Assembly (NCBI RefSeq): GCF_037038585.1
Contig: NC_092520.1
Span: 3,238,501 to 3,302,500, forward strand
Length of the DNA: 64,000 nucleotides
DNA from: Patagioenas fasciata
Lineage: Eukaryota > Chordata > Aves > Columbiformes > Columbidae
Direction: 5' to 3'
Every line of letters begins with the position of its first letter. The first letter of the stretch is position 1. Below, in pieces: positions 12,488 to 24,200 of this stretch. Under the pieces are notes generated by a model, which made no database searches, was not told the origin of the DNA, and saw only the letters and a list, made by a program, of their open reading frames with translations. A program made the position numbers and the translations under genes.

Positions 12488-12525
12488 CTATATATATATA
12501 TCTATATATATAGATATAGATATTT
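12488..12525. repeat. (TA)n tract with TCTA and GATA variants
   Basis: TATATATATATATCTATATA then TATAGATATAGATA. It is self-complementary and lies in the probable GDPD5 3' UTR. Confidence 0.9.
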
Positions 12526-13231
12526 AAGCTGTACTCCAGTAACATTTTGAAACCCCAAAGTCTTGGGCTTAGTGTGTAAGAATTGGGGGCAGAACTGGCC
12601 AACTTAGGTAACAGAAAAATACCCTATTGATAACAAAAATGTGAATTGTGATACTTTAAGTCATACACAGTGCAAATCAAGACTTCAGTTTGCTTGCATC
12701 TAGCCTGAATTTTTATGAATATAAGTGGAATAAGACCCTGGTCCATGCTCCCTCTTACCTTCCCCAAATACTGTCCTTCTATATGGTACTCTCTCAAGCC
12801 TGTGAAACACAGTGTGAGGTTTTTCTCTGCAGAATTGCAAGACTTTGGTGAATTTGAAGGCTTTTGAGAACAAAGTTGCTTCTCCCTTTAATGTGGTGCT
12901 GTATTGAAACATTCCCGGTGAACTGTCATTGCCAAGTGAGAGATGTTGTTTAAATTTCAGCATCTGTTGATAGTCACCTGCATGTTCTATTTTTTATCCT
13001 TGGAGATGACTTTATTGAAAAGTCAAGTGCTTAAAAGCTTGGAAGTGTTAAAAGAAATGCGATGAGGAGTTGTTTTCACAATTCACTTTTTATTTCTTTT
13101 TTTTTTTTTTGATGATGAGACCCAAACTTTATGCGTAATGCACTGACTGTTACCATTATGGTCCTGAATATTTGCTACTTTTTTTTTTTTTAAAGGATGA
13201 TACTTTTTTGATTAAAATAGACCTAGACCAA

Positions 13232-13261
13232 AATAAACTTTGCGATGCTCTGTGAAATAAA
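13232..13261 (+). terminator. GDPD5: Distal tandem poly(A) signals (two AATAAA) of GDPD5
   Basis: AATAAA occurs at 13232-13237 and 13256-13261, followed within 40 nt by a GU-rich element. A plus-strand CR1 starts about 180 nt later, so this is the natural end of the transcription unit. Confidence 0.5.
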
Positions 13262-13444
13262 CTGTCAGTATTCCCCTGTCAGTCTGTGACGTTGTGGTGT
13301 GTTCTGGGATTGTCTTGTATAATGATGATGCCTTGATGATCAACCTATGTTTCTGCTTTTTCATACTTCATGAGGGAGCTAAAGCTATGATGGGAGGGAG
13401 GTCTGGAGATCTGTCCTTCTTGAGATCAGTAATGTTGAATCTCC

Positions 13445-14063
13445 TCTTGAGGACATCAAGCTGATTGGTGTGGTTGACACACCTGAGGGATGAGGTGCCA
13501 TCCAGAGGGACCAGGAGAAGCTCAAGAATTGGGCCCATGTGAACCCCATGAGGTTCAAAAGGGCCAAGTGGAAGGTCCTGCACCTGGGTCAGGGCAACCC
13601 CTGCTGTCAATCCAGGCTGGGGATGAAGGGATTGATGAAAAATGATCACCTCTGTTGGGAGGACAGGCTGAGAGAGTTGGGGTGTTGAGCCTGGAGAAGA
13701 GAAGGCTCTGAAAAGACCTTAGTGTGGCCTTTCTGGACTTAAAAGGGGTCCATAAGAAAGATGGGGACAGACTTTTGAGCAGGTCCTGTTGTGATAAGAC
13801 AAGGGGTGATGGTTTGAAACTAAAGGAGGGGGGATTGAAGCTAGATATAAAGAAGTCATTTTTGCCCCTGAGGATGGTGAGAGCCTGGCCCAGGTTGGGC
13901 AGAGAGGTGGTGGATGAACCATCCCTGGAGACATCCCAGGCCAGGCTGGACGGGGCTCTGAGCAACCTGAGCTGGTGAAGATGTCCCTGCTCATGGCAGG
14001 GGTGGCACTGGATGAGTCTTGAAGGTCCCTTCAACCCAAACTATTCTATTATTCTATGATTCT
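13445..14063 (+). mobile_element. CR1 fragment, plus, with internal deletion
   Basis: It begins in the RT C-terminal region (CACACCTGAGGGATGAGGTG), jumps across a deletion near 13630 to the GGACAGGCTGAGAGAGTTGG block, and ends with ATTCTATTATTCTATGATTC. Confidence 0.9.
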
Positions 14064-15366
14064 CTCCCACCCAGGTTTTATAAGACAGTAGCTGTCATGT
14101 GGAGAAGAGGTGACTCTGCAGACCTGAGTCTTGAACAGTAACTGTCAAATAATTTTTCAGTGTTTGTGACCACATGGGGACAATGATGCACCTGCAGAAC
14201 TGAGCAGGCAGCAGTTTTAAGCCAAACGGGAAGCAAGTTATTTTGAACACACATTATGCAAGTCATTGCCCCGGGGTGCTGTGATGGTCAAAAACCATAA
14301 GCAAGTTCAAAGAGGAAAAAATGGCTCATATGTCCATCAGCATTTATTAAACACGGGAGCCTGGATGCGAGATCCAACTTGGGATGTCCCTGAGCTGTTC
14401 TTTGCTAAACATGTATGTTAAGGGAAAGGTTTGCTCATACGTGCTCTATTCTTTCATTCTTTGCCCCATGATCGGCTCCCAGCTGCAGACAGAGGGTGCT
14501 TTGGGTGAGGAGGGGATCTCATCTGGGTCAGTGTGGGATTGTTCTTTGTTAAGCAGCTGTTTTTTCCAGCCCCTGAATGGCTGCATTTAACTGATAGTTG
14601 AAAGGGATTACAGTAAATGCAAGACTTTCTCACTGGTTGGTGATGGGTAGTCAGTACCGTGTCATGAGTTTGACTGGCTCTAGGGATACCATTTTAGTGT
14701 TAAATCTAAAATTGCCCTAGACGAAGGGGTAGAGCTCCTGATATCTACAATATTGAATAACCTCTAACCCAGGGGCTGTCGCTGTACCCTAGGGAAAGAT
14801 ACTCTAAAGCTGGAAGGAGAGAAATGAGAGTCATGTAGACTGTGTCTGTTATTCAAATAAAAGAACTGTGGATTGGTTGCTGGCTCTAAGCCCAAATGTC
14901 TTGGGACAGCCAACTTTGTGCTATTTAACTCTTTTTATTCCCCTCTAAAACTGCCCTGATTTATAAGAGCTTAATGGTACAGCTGGGATAGTTCTTGTAG
15001 CATCCGGGAACTTTTCTAACCCTTTAAATCTGCCAATAAAGTTGTAGTCTTGGGCTCTGGGAGGTGATGCTGATGTGATGATGCCCTAAGCCTACACACT
15101 TATCTGTCATAAGAAGAATCTCTTATGTCTCCACTAAAGCCTTCATATGATGCGGTGGCTAGAAGCTTGCAAAGTTCAGTCTCATCATGAAGCCGAACCA
15201 TGATGTGCACAGGAGCAGTGACATGAGGCTGAAGGCTGGTTCCCCTCCTCCTGGGCTCTTGGTGCAAGCAACCTTTTCTTGGTTGAAGCTCCTGACCAGG
15301 TTTCAAGCTCAAGGTGAGTATTCACTCCATGTAAAATAGGAAATAAAGTTGTTTTAGGTTTTTGTT

Positions 15367-15411
<45 letters not shown>

Positions 15412-15762
15412 CCCTTTTAAAGCTCTTAGTTTTCTCCCTCTCATCCTTCTGGACCCTGTTTTTGTTCCTGTTACTTCCCTGTTCCTCCTCGTATACTTGG
15501 TTTTCCTCCTCCACTCATGTCTCCTGGACACTGGTGACTGCCCTTGACTTCTGATAAGTGTCTGAGGGTGCGAAGAGAGTGTCCTGACTCTCTCCATGGC
15601 AAGGTGGAGCCATAGATGGTGGTGCCAGGAATGCATAGACAGCTGTCATGGATAGGAAATGATTTCTTCTTCCAGGCATGTGGTGGGGAGGTAGAGACCA
15701 ACGCATGATCAAGTCCTAGTGACCACCTCCCTCTAGATGTCTCACTTTGGTTTCCATTACCT
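14064..15762. other. Intergenic, only a poly(T) run
   Basis: Between two CR1 fragments. AATAAA-type hexamers near 14860 and 15036 are not associated with a recognisable transcript. Confidence 0.5.
15369..15411. repeat. Poly(T) run of 43 nt
   Basis: A pure T run (poly(A) on the minus strand). CR1 elements do not leave poly(A), so it could be the tail of a retroposed transcript, but no AATAAA or recognisable gene is seen beside it. Confidence 0.95.
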
Positions 15763-15940
15763 GGAATCATAGAATATTTTGAGTTGGAAGGGACCTCCCA
15801 AGCTCACCCAGTGCCACCCCTGCCATGAGCAGGGACATCTTCACCAGCTCAGGTTGCTCAGAGCCCCGTCCAGCCTGGCCTGGGATGTCTCCAGGGATGG
15901 TTCATCCACCACCTCTCTGGACAACCTGGGACAGTGTTGT
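15763..15940 (-). mobile_element. CR1 3' fragment, minus
   Basis: GGAATCATAGAATATTTTGA, then GCCATGAGCAGGGACATCTT and CCTGGGATGTCTCCAGGGAT. It loses similarity after the ACCTCTCTGGACAACCTGGG block. Confidence 0.92.
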
Positions 15941-16340
15941 TGTTAATTGTAAAAAATTTCTTCCTGAATTTATCCAAAAATTCCTGATTTGTTCAAAACT
16001 CTCTCCTACCTTTCCTCTTTTCCACTCTTTTCTCCTTTCCCTTCAGCTCAGCTGCGTCCTTTCTCCTTCCTATTTCTTTCTCCTCCTGACATGCACACTC
16101 TGCTCCTCCTTCAGGAAGCTTTGGTCCTACATTCACACAGGGCTTTCCCCAACAGACACTTGGAGTTCCTGGTCCCATAGACTTTATTTCCCTTTTGCAT
16201 CTTTTTCATGCTTGTGGCTTTGTGCCTCATTGCTTCTGTGGGCCATGTGACAGTGACTGAGCATTTTTGACGTTAAGAAGGGATTTTAGAGTCCTAATCC
16301 ACTGTAAGATAACTGTTTCTGGTGTGTTTATCTACCCTGT

Positions 16341-16603
16341 AATAGAGCAAGGGGTGATGGTTTTAAACTAGAGGGGAGATTCAGGCCAGACATAGGGAAG
16401 AAATGTTTTATGTTGAGGGTGGTGAGAACCTGGCCCAGGTTGGCCAGAGAGGTGGTGGCTGAACCATCCCTGGAGACATCCCAGGCCAGGCTGGACGGGG
16501 CTCTGAGCAACCTGAGCTGGTGAAGATGTCCCTGCTCATGGCAGGGGTGGCACTGGATGAGCTTTGAAGGTCTCTTCCAAACCAAATTATTGTCTGACTC
16601 TAC
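16341..16603 (+). mobile_element. CR1 3' fragment, plus
   Basis: It begins AGCAAGGGGTGATGGTTTTA and ends in the AAGGTCTCTTCCAA block with a degraded tail near 16603. Same subfamily as 15763. Confidence 0.92.
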
Positions 16604-17157
16604 AACCCAGGGCACTGGGATCGAAGGAGAGGTTGAGCTCCTGCCTCTGCATAAGGTGTCCTTCCTTCTGTTCCACCTAGCAGACAACACCTTTCAAACA
16701 CCCTCATGTCCTGGAGCTCTCTTGCATATTTCATGTTCTCTGTTTCAAGCAAAAAGGACACAAGCATGGCTTGTAGCACAGCGATAGCCACTTTGAGGCA
16801 TGGTGGCATCACATGGGGAAATCCAGGGCCAAGTGCAGATTGGCTGAAGAAATCTCAATGGGAGGCTTGACGTGGGCACAGGGACAGCTGCCCCCTGCAA
16901 AGCCTTCTCATTGTGGTCACTTTGCGTGTTTACAACTCGTAGTAGCTGTTCCCTCCCACCTCTGTGTCTGCACACACTGCTTAAAGCTGGGGTTTGGTTG
17001 TGAGCAGGTTGGTAACCCCATGCTTTATGGCTGTGAGGAGATGACAGCTTTGCAAGCTTGCTGAAGAGTTTCCAACACTTTGGAGATCTTTTTGCTGTGT
17101 CCCACAGGGCAGGATCAGTGCTGTGCTGCCACTTGGACTGATGACTCACTACCAGTT

Positions 17158-17445
17158 ATAGAATCATAGAATCATTTTGGTTGGAAAAGACCCCCAAGAT
17201 CATCAAGTTCAACGGTTAACGCATCCCTGGCACTACCCCATGTCCCTGAGAACCTCATTTATGTGTCTGTTCAACCCCTCCAGGGATGGTGACTCCACCA
17301 CTGCCCTGGGCAGCCTGTTCCAATGCCCCACAGGCCTTTCAAAGAAGAATTTTTTCCTAATATCCAACCTAAACCTCTTCTGGTGCAACTTTGCAGCCAT
17401 GGAAGGTTTAGATCGGATATTAGGAAAAATATCTTCAGGAAAAAT
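17158..17445 (-). mobile_element. CR1 3' fragment, minus, with inverted junction
   Basis: 17158-17402 is an ordinary minus CR1 3' end. It is followed directly by a short plus-oriented piece of the same CR1 segment (17403 to about 17440), giving a hairpin-forming inverted duplication. Confidence 0.9.
17344..17436. repeat. Inverted repeat at a CR1 junction
   Basis: The left arm 17344-17376 and right arm 17404-17436 are reverse complements with few mismatches (both carry the CR1 block AACCTAAACCT / AGGTTTAGAT), with a loop of about 27 nt. Confidence 0.85.
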
Positions 17446-19307
17446 TATCTCCGTGCCCAGACATGGTCACACCCCTGGTTGGTGCAGCCTGGTAGTGCCA
17501 ACTCTATCAGGGTGGAAGGTTCTAAGAGCAAATCCCCCAACCCTCCCAGCCCATTGCACAGGCTGGGAAACCACAGTCCCTTCCAGGTTAGCAGTGATTC
17601 ATATGCAAATGCTGGGAGCAAGCAAGATGCCAGCTTGTGCCCTGCACCCCAGCAGTGGGAGAGGAGCAGAAAGCAGCCAGCCAGCAAAAGCAGCAGTGGT
17701 GCCCTACAGAAAAGCGATTTCACTGGGATAACAACATGCAGGGATTGGTTATTATTAATATTTCTCTTCTGTGTAGCGTGAAATAACACAAGTTGTTCGA
17801 AGTGATGCTGGGCAGGGGAGGGAAGGCTGGCTGCATCGCATGATGGGGGTTTCACAGTTTTCAGCACAAGGGTTTCTTCACGGAGCTGCTTTAATCTCTG
17901 AGCATTTAAAAATTCAGCCAACAACTGGGATCAAGTTAGAGGGGAGGGTGCAGAAAGCCACACAGGACAAACCTCCCCTTCTGTCCCTATCATCCTCAAG
18001 GACTTAATTACCTAATTATCACTCGTTAATGAGGGGAACCGCAGCTCCTCCCTGACCCAATCCGTTCCTGCTCCAGGCATCTTTTTCGCTCACAAAGCCG
18101 TATTTTATTTATCAGCTTTAGTGTGGTTTCCAGCGAGACGGAGTCTCTATCAAATGAATCGTTCCACCTGGACCTCAATTTGCTCTCCAGATGGCTCGTT
18201 CCCCTTAAGCTGCCCTGGTGTGATATATTTTCCCTGGGCTACAATGGGTTTTTCCCTGGGTCCTGGCTCCTCCCTGGCTGGCTGTTATTGACAGCTGCGT
18301 GGCTAATGCCCTGTAGCTTTCTGGCATGTCATTCACGAGAAACAAAAGCAAATTTCCCCCCCCTCCACCTCTCTGGCAATGAGGATAAAGGGGATGCTTT
18401 TGTGCTTCCCCAAGCATTGCAGCAGAAGGGCTGAGCGTGCTCTGCGGAGGGGACCTGTCTCCGCACCGAGTCCCGACGTGGATGGGAGCTTTTCCGAGTC
18501 CCACCTAGAGAAGACAACCTGTGGGCCAGGTAACCTTGGACTTCTTGCGCTAGCAGCTGGGGAGGCTTGGAAAAATAAAATAAAAATAAAAATGCAGCAT
18601 TTGCTACTTGGATGGAGAGGGTGAGCAGGAGGAACGCGCATGGGTGAGGGCAATGGGGAAAACCTCTTTTTTTTTCGTATTGGCAGCATTTGTCTCATGG
18701 GTAGACAGGAGGGATGTGAGCTGGCGTTTGGATTAATTGGGGAGGGAGGAGGGGGTGTCTCTTTGTAAGATGGCTTGAGCCATTTCTTCCCAGCACAGAG
18801 CGGTGTGTGACCCTGATGGCTCAGAAACCTGTATGGATCAGGCAGAGAGGTGGAGATGTAGGTGTGTTTTTCTCTCTTGGCCTGTTGGTGAAACGTGGAG
18901 CCAGCCGTGCTCTTTGCAAAGGCATCTCTAGAGAGCTACCTTTGCTCTAACTTCTTTAAAACGCTTTGAACTGAGTAACAGCAGTTGCCATCGGTGGTGT
19001 TTGGGGCATTTAGAACCTTCACCCCCTCCCACATGATTTCCTGGGTGTTTAGTTAGGGGTTGTCACACTGCTTCACAGCTCTTGAGGTCTCTGCAGCTTC
19101 ACTGTGCGTGGGCAAAGGTGTTTTCCTCATTGCTGGGGGATTCTGAAGGCACAAAAGGTATGGCGACACTTTCTCAGGGTAGCGGGGTGAGGACCCTCAG
19201 GGCTATATTTAGTTGTCCTACACATGGTTATCCTGGTGCAGGTGCAGCCAGGAGGTGTCGTCTGGAATATGGGAGAATCTGAGTACCTTTGGAGTCTGTG
19301 GTCAGAC
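17446..19307. other. Intergenic, candidate regulatory element only
   Basis: No CR1 and no exon seen. The conserved-looking stretch at 17990-18260 is listed separately. Confidence 0.5.
17990..18260. promoter_or_regulatory. Candidate conserved non-coding element
   Basis: Repeat-free, high-complexity sequence with TTAATTACCTAATTATC and CGTTAATGAG, dense in TAAT homeodomain-type cores, lying between GDPD5 and KLHL35. This is judged by eye only; no alignment was made. Confidence 0.2.
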
Positions 19308-19950
19308 ACAGAGTCACAGACTGGTTGGGGTTGAAGGGACCTCTGGAGATCATCCAGACCAAGCCACCTGCTAATACAGGGTCACCAGAGCAGATCACAC
19401 AGGAAGGTGTCCAGGTGGGTTTGAATGTCTCCAGAGAAGGAGACTCCACACGCACTCCGGGCAGCCTGGGCCAGGCTCTGGCACCTCACAGTAAAGAAGT
19501 TTCTCCTCATATTCAGATGGAACCTCCTGTGTTTCAGTCTGTGCCCATTCCCCCTCATCCTGTCATTGAGCATCACTAAACAGAGTCTGGTCCATTCTCT
19601 TGACACCCACCCCTGAGATATTTATCAGCCTTGATAAGATCCCTCTCAGCTTCTCTTCTCCAAACTGAACAGTCCCAGCTCTCTCAGCCTTTCCTCATAA
19701 GTAAATTGCTTTAGTCCCCTAATCATCTTTGTAGCCCACTGCTGGACTCCTTCCAGTAGTTTCCTGTCCTTCTTAAACTGGGGAGCCTGGAACTGGATGC
19801 AGAACTCCAGATGTGGCATCACCAGGGCAGAGCAGAGGGCGAGGAACAACCTCCCTCGACCTGCTGATCACACTCTTCCTCATACACCCCAGGTACCATC
19901 GGCCTTCTTGGCCACAAGGGCACATTGTTGACTGAGATGGCTCATGATGG
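19308..19950 (-). mobile_element. CR1 fragment, minus, with RT C-terminal part
   Basis: Starts CAGAGTCACAGACTGGTTGG; continues through the GATAAGATCCCTCTCAGCTT block to TTGGCCACAAGGGCACATTG, which encodes the RT C-terminal NVVPLCDQE-like region in antisense. Confidence 0.92.
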
Positions 19951-20215
19951 TAGGATGGGGAAAACAGTTAATGAGAGCTACAGGATGTTAGAAAGAAAGG
20001 AAAGGGTGTTGAGGTGTTAGTACAGCATAGATTGGGAAAGGCAACAGTCTTAGAAGAAACATCTGAAAGCAGAAGGAGTTGGTCTACTGAGATGAGGTTG
20101 GATGAGGAATATTCTAGTGCCCATCACTGCACTGTGGTTTGGAGGAAACGTTGGTTACTGAGTGTGAGCCATGTGTGAGGATGAAAGGGCAGAGTCTGAC
20201 TATATTTTTTTCTAG

Positions 20216-20343
20216 AATCTGTACTTCTTCATGGCACCAAGAAAGATGCAGTAATCGTGACAGTGTTGGACATTTCAGTCAGATATTTTAACAGCATGCT
20301 GTTCTCTTGTCTCCTTCACTGCTTCCTAACAAGGATGCATCGA
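20216..20343 (+). other. KLHL35: Probable 5' UTR part of KLHL35 first coding exon
   Basis: This stretch follows a strong acceptor (pyrimidine tract then tctag at 20211-20215) and precedes the chosen start. It contains in-frame ATGs at 20257, 20296 and 20335, so the alternative is an N-terminal extension. No CpG-rich promoter is visible nearby. Confidence 0.35.
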
Positions 20344-21224
20344 ATGATGAAAGAAGAATCAAGTTTCAGGACAAGCAGCCTGGAAAACGTGACACGGGAC
20401 CCAAGCAAAGAAAAGCTGCACATGAAGCTCTGCAGTGGGTCCTGCCATGCTGAGCAGATCCTCCAGACACTAAACTCCTACCGGCAGAGCGGCATCTTCA
20501 CAGATGTGGTGCTGTTAATTGATGGACAAGAATTTCCCTGCCACCGTGCCACTTTGTCAGCCAACAGCACGTATTTCAGGGCCATGTTTGGTGGTGATCT
20601 CAAAGAAGGCCACCAGGATATCATTAATATCCAGAAGATTTCTGCTTCCAGCATGTCTCTCCTTCTTGACTATATGTATGGGGGGAACATCATAATTCAG
20701 GAGGACAATGTTGAAGGCATCTTGGAACTGTCTGACTTGCTGCAGATCTCCAAGCTCAGAGATGCTTGTGTCACCTTCCTTGAAGGTCAACTTCACCCCT
20801 GCAATTGTTTGGGTATCATGAAATTTGCCGATTCATTTTCCATCACGTCCCTGACAGAAAAGAGCAAGAGGTTCATGCTGGAGTGTTTTGTGGAGGTGTC
20901 ATGTCACGAAGAGTTCCTGGAGATGGGTATGAAGGAGCTGGTTGAATACCTGTCTGACGAGCAGCTGGTGGTCCCCAAGGAGGAGGTCGTCTTTGAAGCA
21001 GTCATGCGCTGGGTACGGCACGACGTACCTGCCAGGAAGGGAGCCTTGAAGGACCTTCTTGAGCATGTGCGTCTGCCCCTGCTCGACCCCACTTACTTCC
21101 TGGAGAAGGTGGAAATGGATGAACTCATCCAGGACTCAAAGGAGTGCATTCCTCTACTGCATGAGGCCCGCAAGTATTACATCCTCGGGAATGAGGTCAG
21201 CTCTTTGCGATCAAGGCCAAGAAG
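20344..21224 (+). CDS. KLHL35: KLHL35 exon 1 (BTB and BACK domains)
   Basis: This single 881-nt coding exon holds the whole BTB-BACK region and ends with AG before the donor gtaaaa at 21225, splitting an arginine codon. I chose ATG 20344 ([12 protein letters not shown]) because it gives 583 residues. The frame is also open upstream from ATG 20335 and ATG 20257; the longest version would add 29 mostly hydrophobic residues and looks unlike the family. A good acceptor (tttttttctag) ends at 20215, so transcription probably starts in an unseen upstream non-coding exon. Confidence 0.9.
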
Positions 21225-24200
21225 GTAAAACACATTGTCTTCTTCCCTAGACCTTCATGGCCTAAGTTGATGGAAATTTGAGGGACATTCTTGGGTTGTT
21301 TTTTCTTTAGACCTTGGAGATGTCTGCCTGGCTTAAAGTATTCCTTTGAAATATATACTAATGCGTATGACACGTTTTTGTTGTTGTTAGCAAGTAGTTT
21401 GGGTGTGCCATGATGCTATCCAGATATATGTCCAGACTACGGGCAAAAAGGGATGTTTGGAGCTCTTTATTTTTGTTTTTACCAATGAGTAGACCACTGG
21501 GTTGAGATCTGTTTTCCATTCCCACCTCTATCACTGGACTGCTCTCATTACATCTCTCTTGGTCTCTCTCTTACCTTCTCCAAGCTCTCTGTTAGCAGAA
21601 AGGCTTGGACCACTCAGTCCTCCTGGACATCAGCATGATACCCAGCTCAAAGACATTGTGGTGGGGTCAGAAATTAATGTCCAGGGGAAAAAAAATAAAA
21701 GAAAGCAGTTGTAGGCAAGGTGGCTACCCGGGCAGCCTCCTTTTTTATTTTTGTTTTCTTTCCTTTGATTTACTGATGAACAGCAAGAAGATAAAGAGAC
21801 GCTGTTCCAGGCAACTTGCAGTGTAAAGAGGACACTGAGAAAAAGCAATTTCTAGGGGAGGGTGTGGGTGGAATCCTGTACCTTTTTTATGACTGAAATT
21901 TGGGTTTGACCCACCACATTTTAAACCTCTGCTGTTTGTTCATGGTCCCATATAAGGGTGTGCTGGGTAAGAGTGCTGATGGGCATCTCTGGTCTGGGGT
22001 GGGTTGCCATATCAGGGTTGGTTTGCAAGGCTCACCATCCTTTTCCAGATGAGATCCATGACTGTGGGGCTGCAGGGACAGGTTCTTGTTCTCTCCTTCT
22101 CTTTGTCCCAAGGAGAACAAGTTTTCTGGCTGCCTGGTGCAGTATCCTGGGCAGAAAGATGGAGGTTGCCCAGTACATCTCAGGTGGATATTAGGAACAA
22201 TTTCTTACTAGAAAGGGTTGTGGGGCTTTGGAACAGGCTGCCCAGGGCAGTGGTGGAGTCACCATCCCTGGAGGGGTGGAAAAGATGTGGAGATGAGATA
22301 CTCAGGGACATGGGTTAGTGCCAGGGCTGGGTTAATGGTTGAACACAATAACATTGACGATCTTTTCCAACCAAAATGATTCAACGGTTCTAAGTCTCAG
22401 CCTGGCATTTAGAGCATTGTGTCAGGTGGCAGAGATCATTTGCCACATCATCTCTGTGCTGAATACCACAATGGACCATAATACATGGAACTGCTCAATA
22501 ACAAGTTCTGTGGTGACCTCCTCAAGGATGCAAATGAGCCATCAGTGTGCCCAGGTGGCCAAAAAGGCCAACAGCATCCTGGCTTGTATCAGGAATAGTG
22601 TGGCCAGTAGGACTAAGGAAATGATTGTGTCACTGTGTTCAGCGCTGTTGAGGCCACACCTTGAATCCTGGGGTCAGTTTTGGACCCCTCATCATAAGAA
22701 GGACATTAAAATACTAGAGAGAGTGAAGAGGAGGTGACGTAGCTGGTGAGGGGCCTGGAGCACAAGTCTCAGGAGGACCAGGTGAGGGAACAGGGGGGTT
22801 CAGTCTCGAGAAAAAGGGTCTGAAGGGAGACCTTCTTGCTGTCTATAACTACCTGAAAGGAGGTTATAGCATGGAGGGGGTTGATCTCTTCTCCCAAGTA
22901 GAAATTGATAGGACAAAATAAAATGGTCTCAAGTTGCACATGAGGAGGTTTAAGATTGGATATTAGGAAAAAATTCTTCTTGGAAAAGAAACATTGGAAC
23001 AGGCTGCCCAGGGCAGTGGTGGAGTCACCATCCCTGAAGGGATTTAAAGGCATTTAGACTAGGTTCTTAGGGACATGGTTTAGTGCTGGAGTTAGGTTAG
23101 GTTATGGCTGGACTCGATGATCCTGAGGGTCTCTTCCAACTGAAAAGATAAATACCTAAAATTCACTGGGCATAAACGCCACCCCTCAGCATCCACATTT
23201 TACCTCTGTCCTTACATAGCTTTGGTCTTAACCAAGTTGTCTCAGGCCTCAGGAACTTTCGCCCAAGTCTTTCAAATTCTTTTTCACTTGCTCCTTCCTC
23301 TCCCCTCCTGCAGAGCCGTTCCTCTCTTGCCTGATGGCTGGCAGGACTTTCCTGCTGCCTGTCTCATCTGCTCACTGCTATTAGGGCTGGAGAGAGAGAC
23401 AGATTTCCTGGAAACACTTCTCTCTCCAGGCAGAGAGCTTGTTGCAGGCGGGATGCCAAGAACGGCTTTGCACACTCGTGGCTGTGCCTGAGGATTGGGT
23501 TTGATTGTGCTGAAAGGGGGAGGGTGAGTGGCAGGAGGCAATCTCACAAAGGACTTTTAAAGGTCATTCCCACTACAAGGTCCTCACGCCAAGAAAGTCC
23601 CTGAGGTGCTGGAGCGAGTTGAGAGAAGGGAAGGGAGCTGGGGAAGGGGCTGGAGCACAAGTGTGATGGGAGCGGCTGAGGGACCTGGGGGGTTCAGCTG
23701 GAGAACAGGAGCTGAGGGGAGACCTTCTGATCTCTGAACTGCCTGAAAGGAGCTTGGAGCCGGGGGGGTCGGGCTCTGCTCCCCAGGAACAAGCGCCAGG
23801 AGCAGAGGAAACGGCCTCAAGTTGCGCCAGGGGAGGTTGAGGTTGGATGTGGGGAACAATTTCTTCCCCAAAGGGCTGTGGGGCATTGGAACAGGCTGCC
23901 CAGGGCAGTGCTGGAGTCACCATCCCTGGAGGGGGTTGAACAGATGTGGAGATGATGTTCTCAGTGACATGGGTTAGTGCCAAGGTTGGATTAACAGTTG
24001 GAATAGATCTTGAGGGTCTTTTCCACTAAAATGATTCTATGATTTTCTTTGCCTATGCAGTTTAGACCCCTTCCCACCCAAGCTGGGAGGTGCCTTTGAT
24101 TTGATAGTGCAGACAAAAGGGAGGGTGCAGAGGTGAAATTATTTGCCCAGAAAATCAGTAGTTGATGCAGGAGAGGACCTTGATCTATCTAATGGACTGT

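Larger units (their letters stand above)
10240..13285 (+). other. GDPD5: Probable GDPD5 3' UTR, containing a CR1 fragment
   Basis: Nothing coding is visible after the stop. A proximal ATTAAA lies at 10509-10514. Two AATAAA hexamers lie at 13232-13237 and 13256-13261, followed by a GU-rich stretch (gttgtggtgtgttctggg near 13290), which is a convincing distal cleavage site. If the distal site is used, the UTR is about 3 kb and includes an antisense-oriented CR1 at 10894-11240 and an AT-dinucleotide tract at 12486-12525. Extent is inferred from signals only. Confidence 0.5.

Noticed and set aside
13555..14034. 159-residue minus-strand open frame
   Set aside because: It lies entirely antisense to a CR1 copy.
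15185..15636. Lysine-rich minus-strand frames
   Set aside because: They read through the poly(T) run as poly-lysine and have no other coding signal.
17177..17731. 184-residue plus-strand open frame
   Set aside because: Its first third is antisense CR1 and the rest has no domain or coding bias; it spans an inverted CR1 junction.
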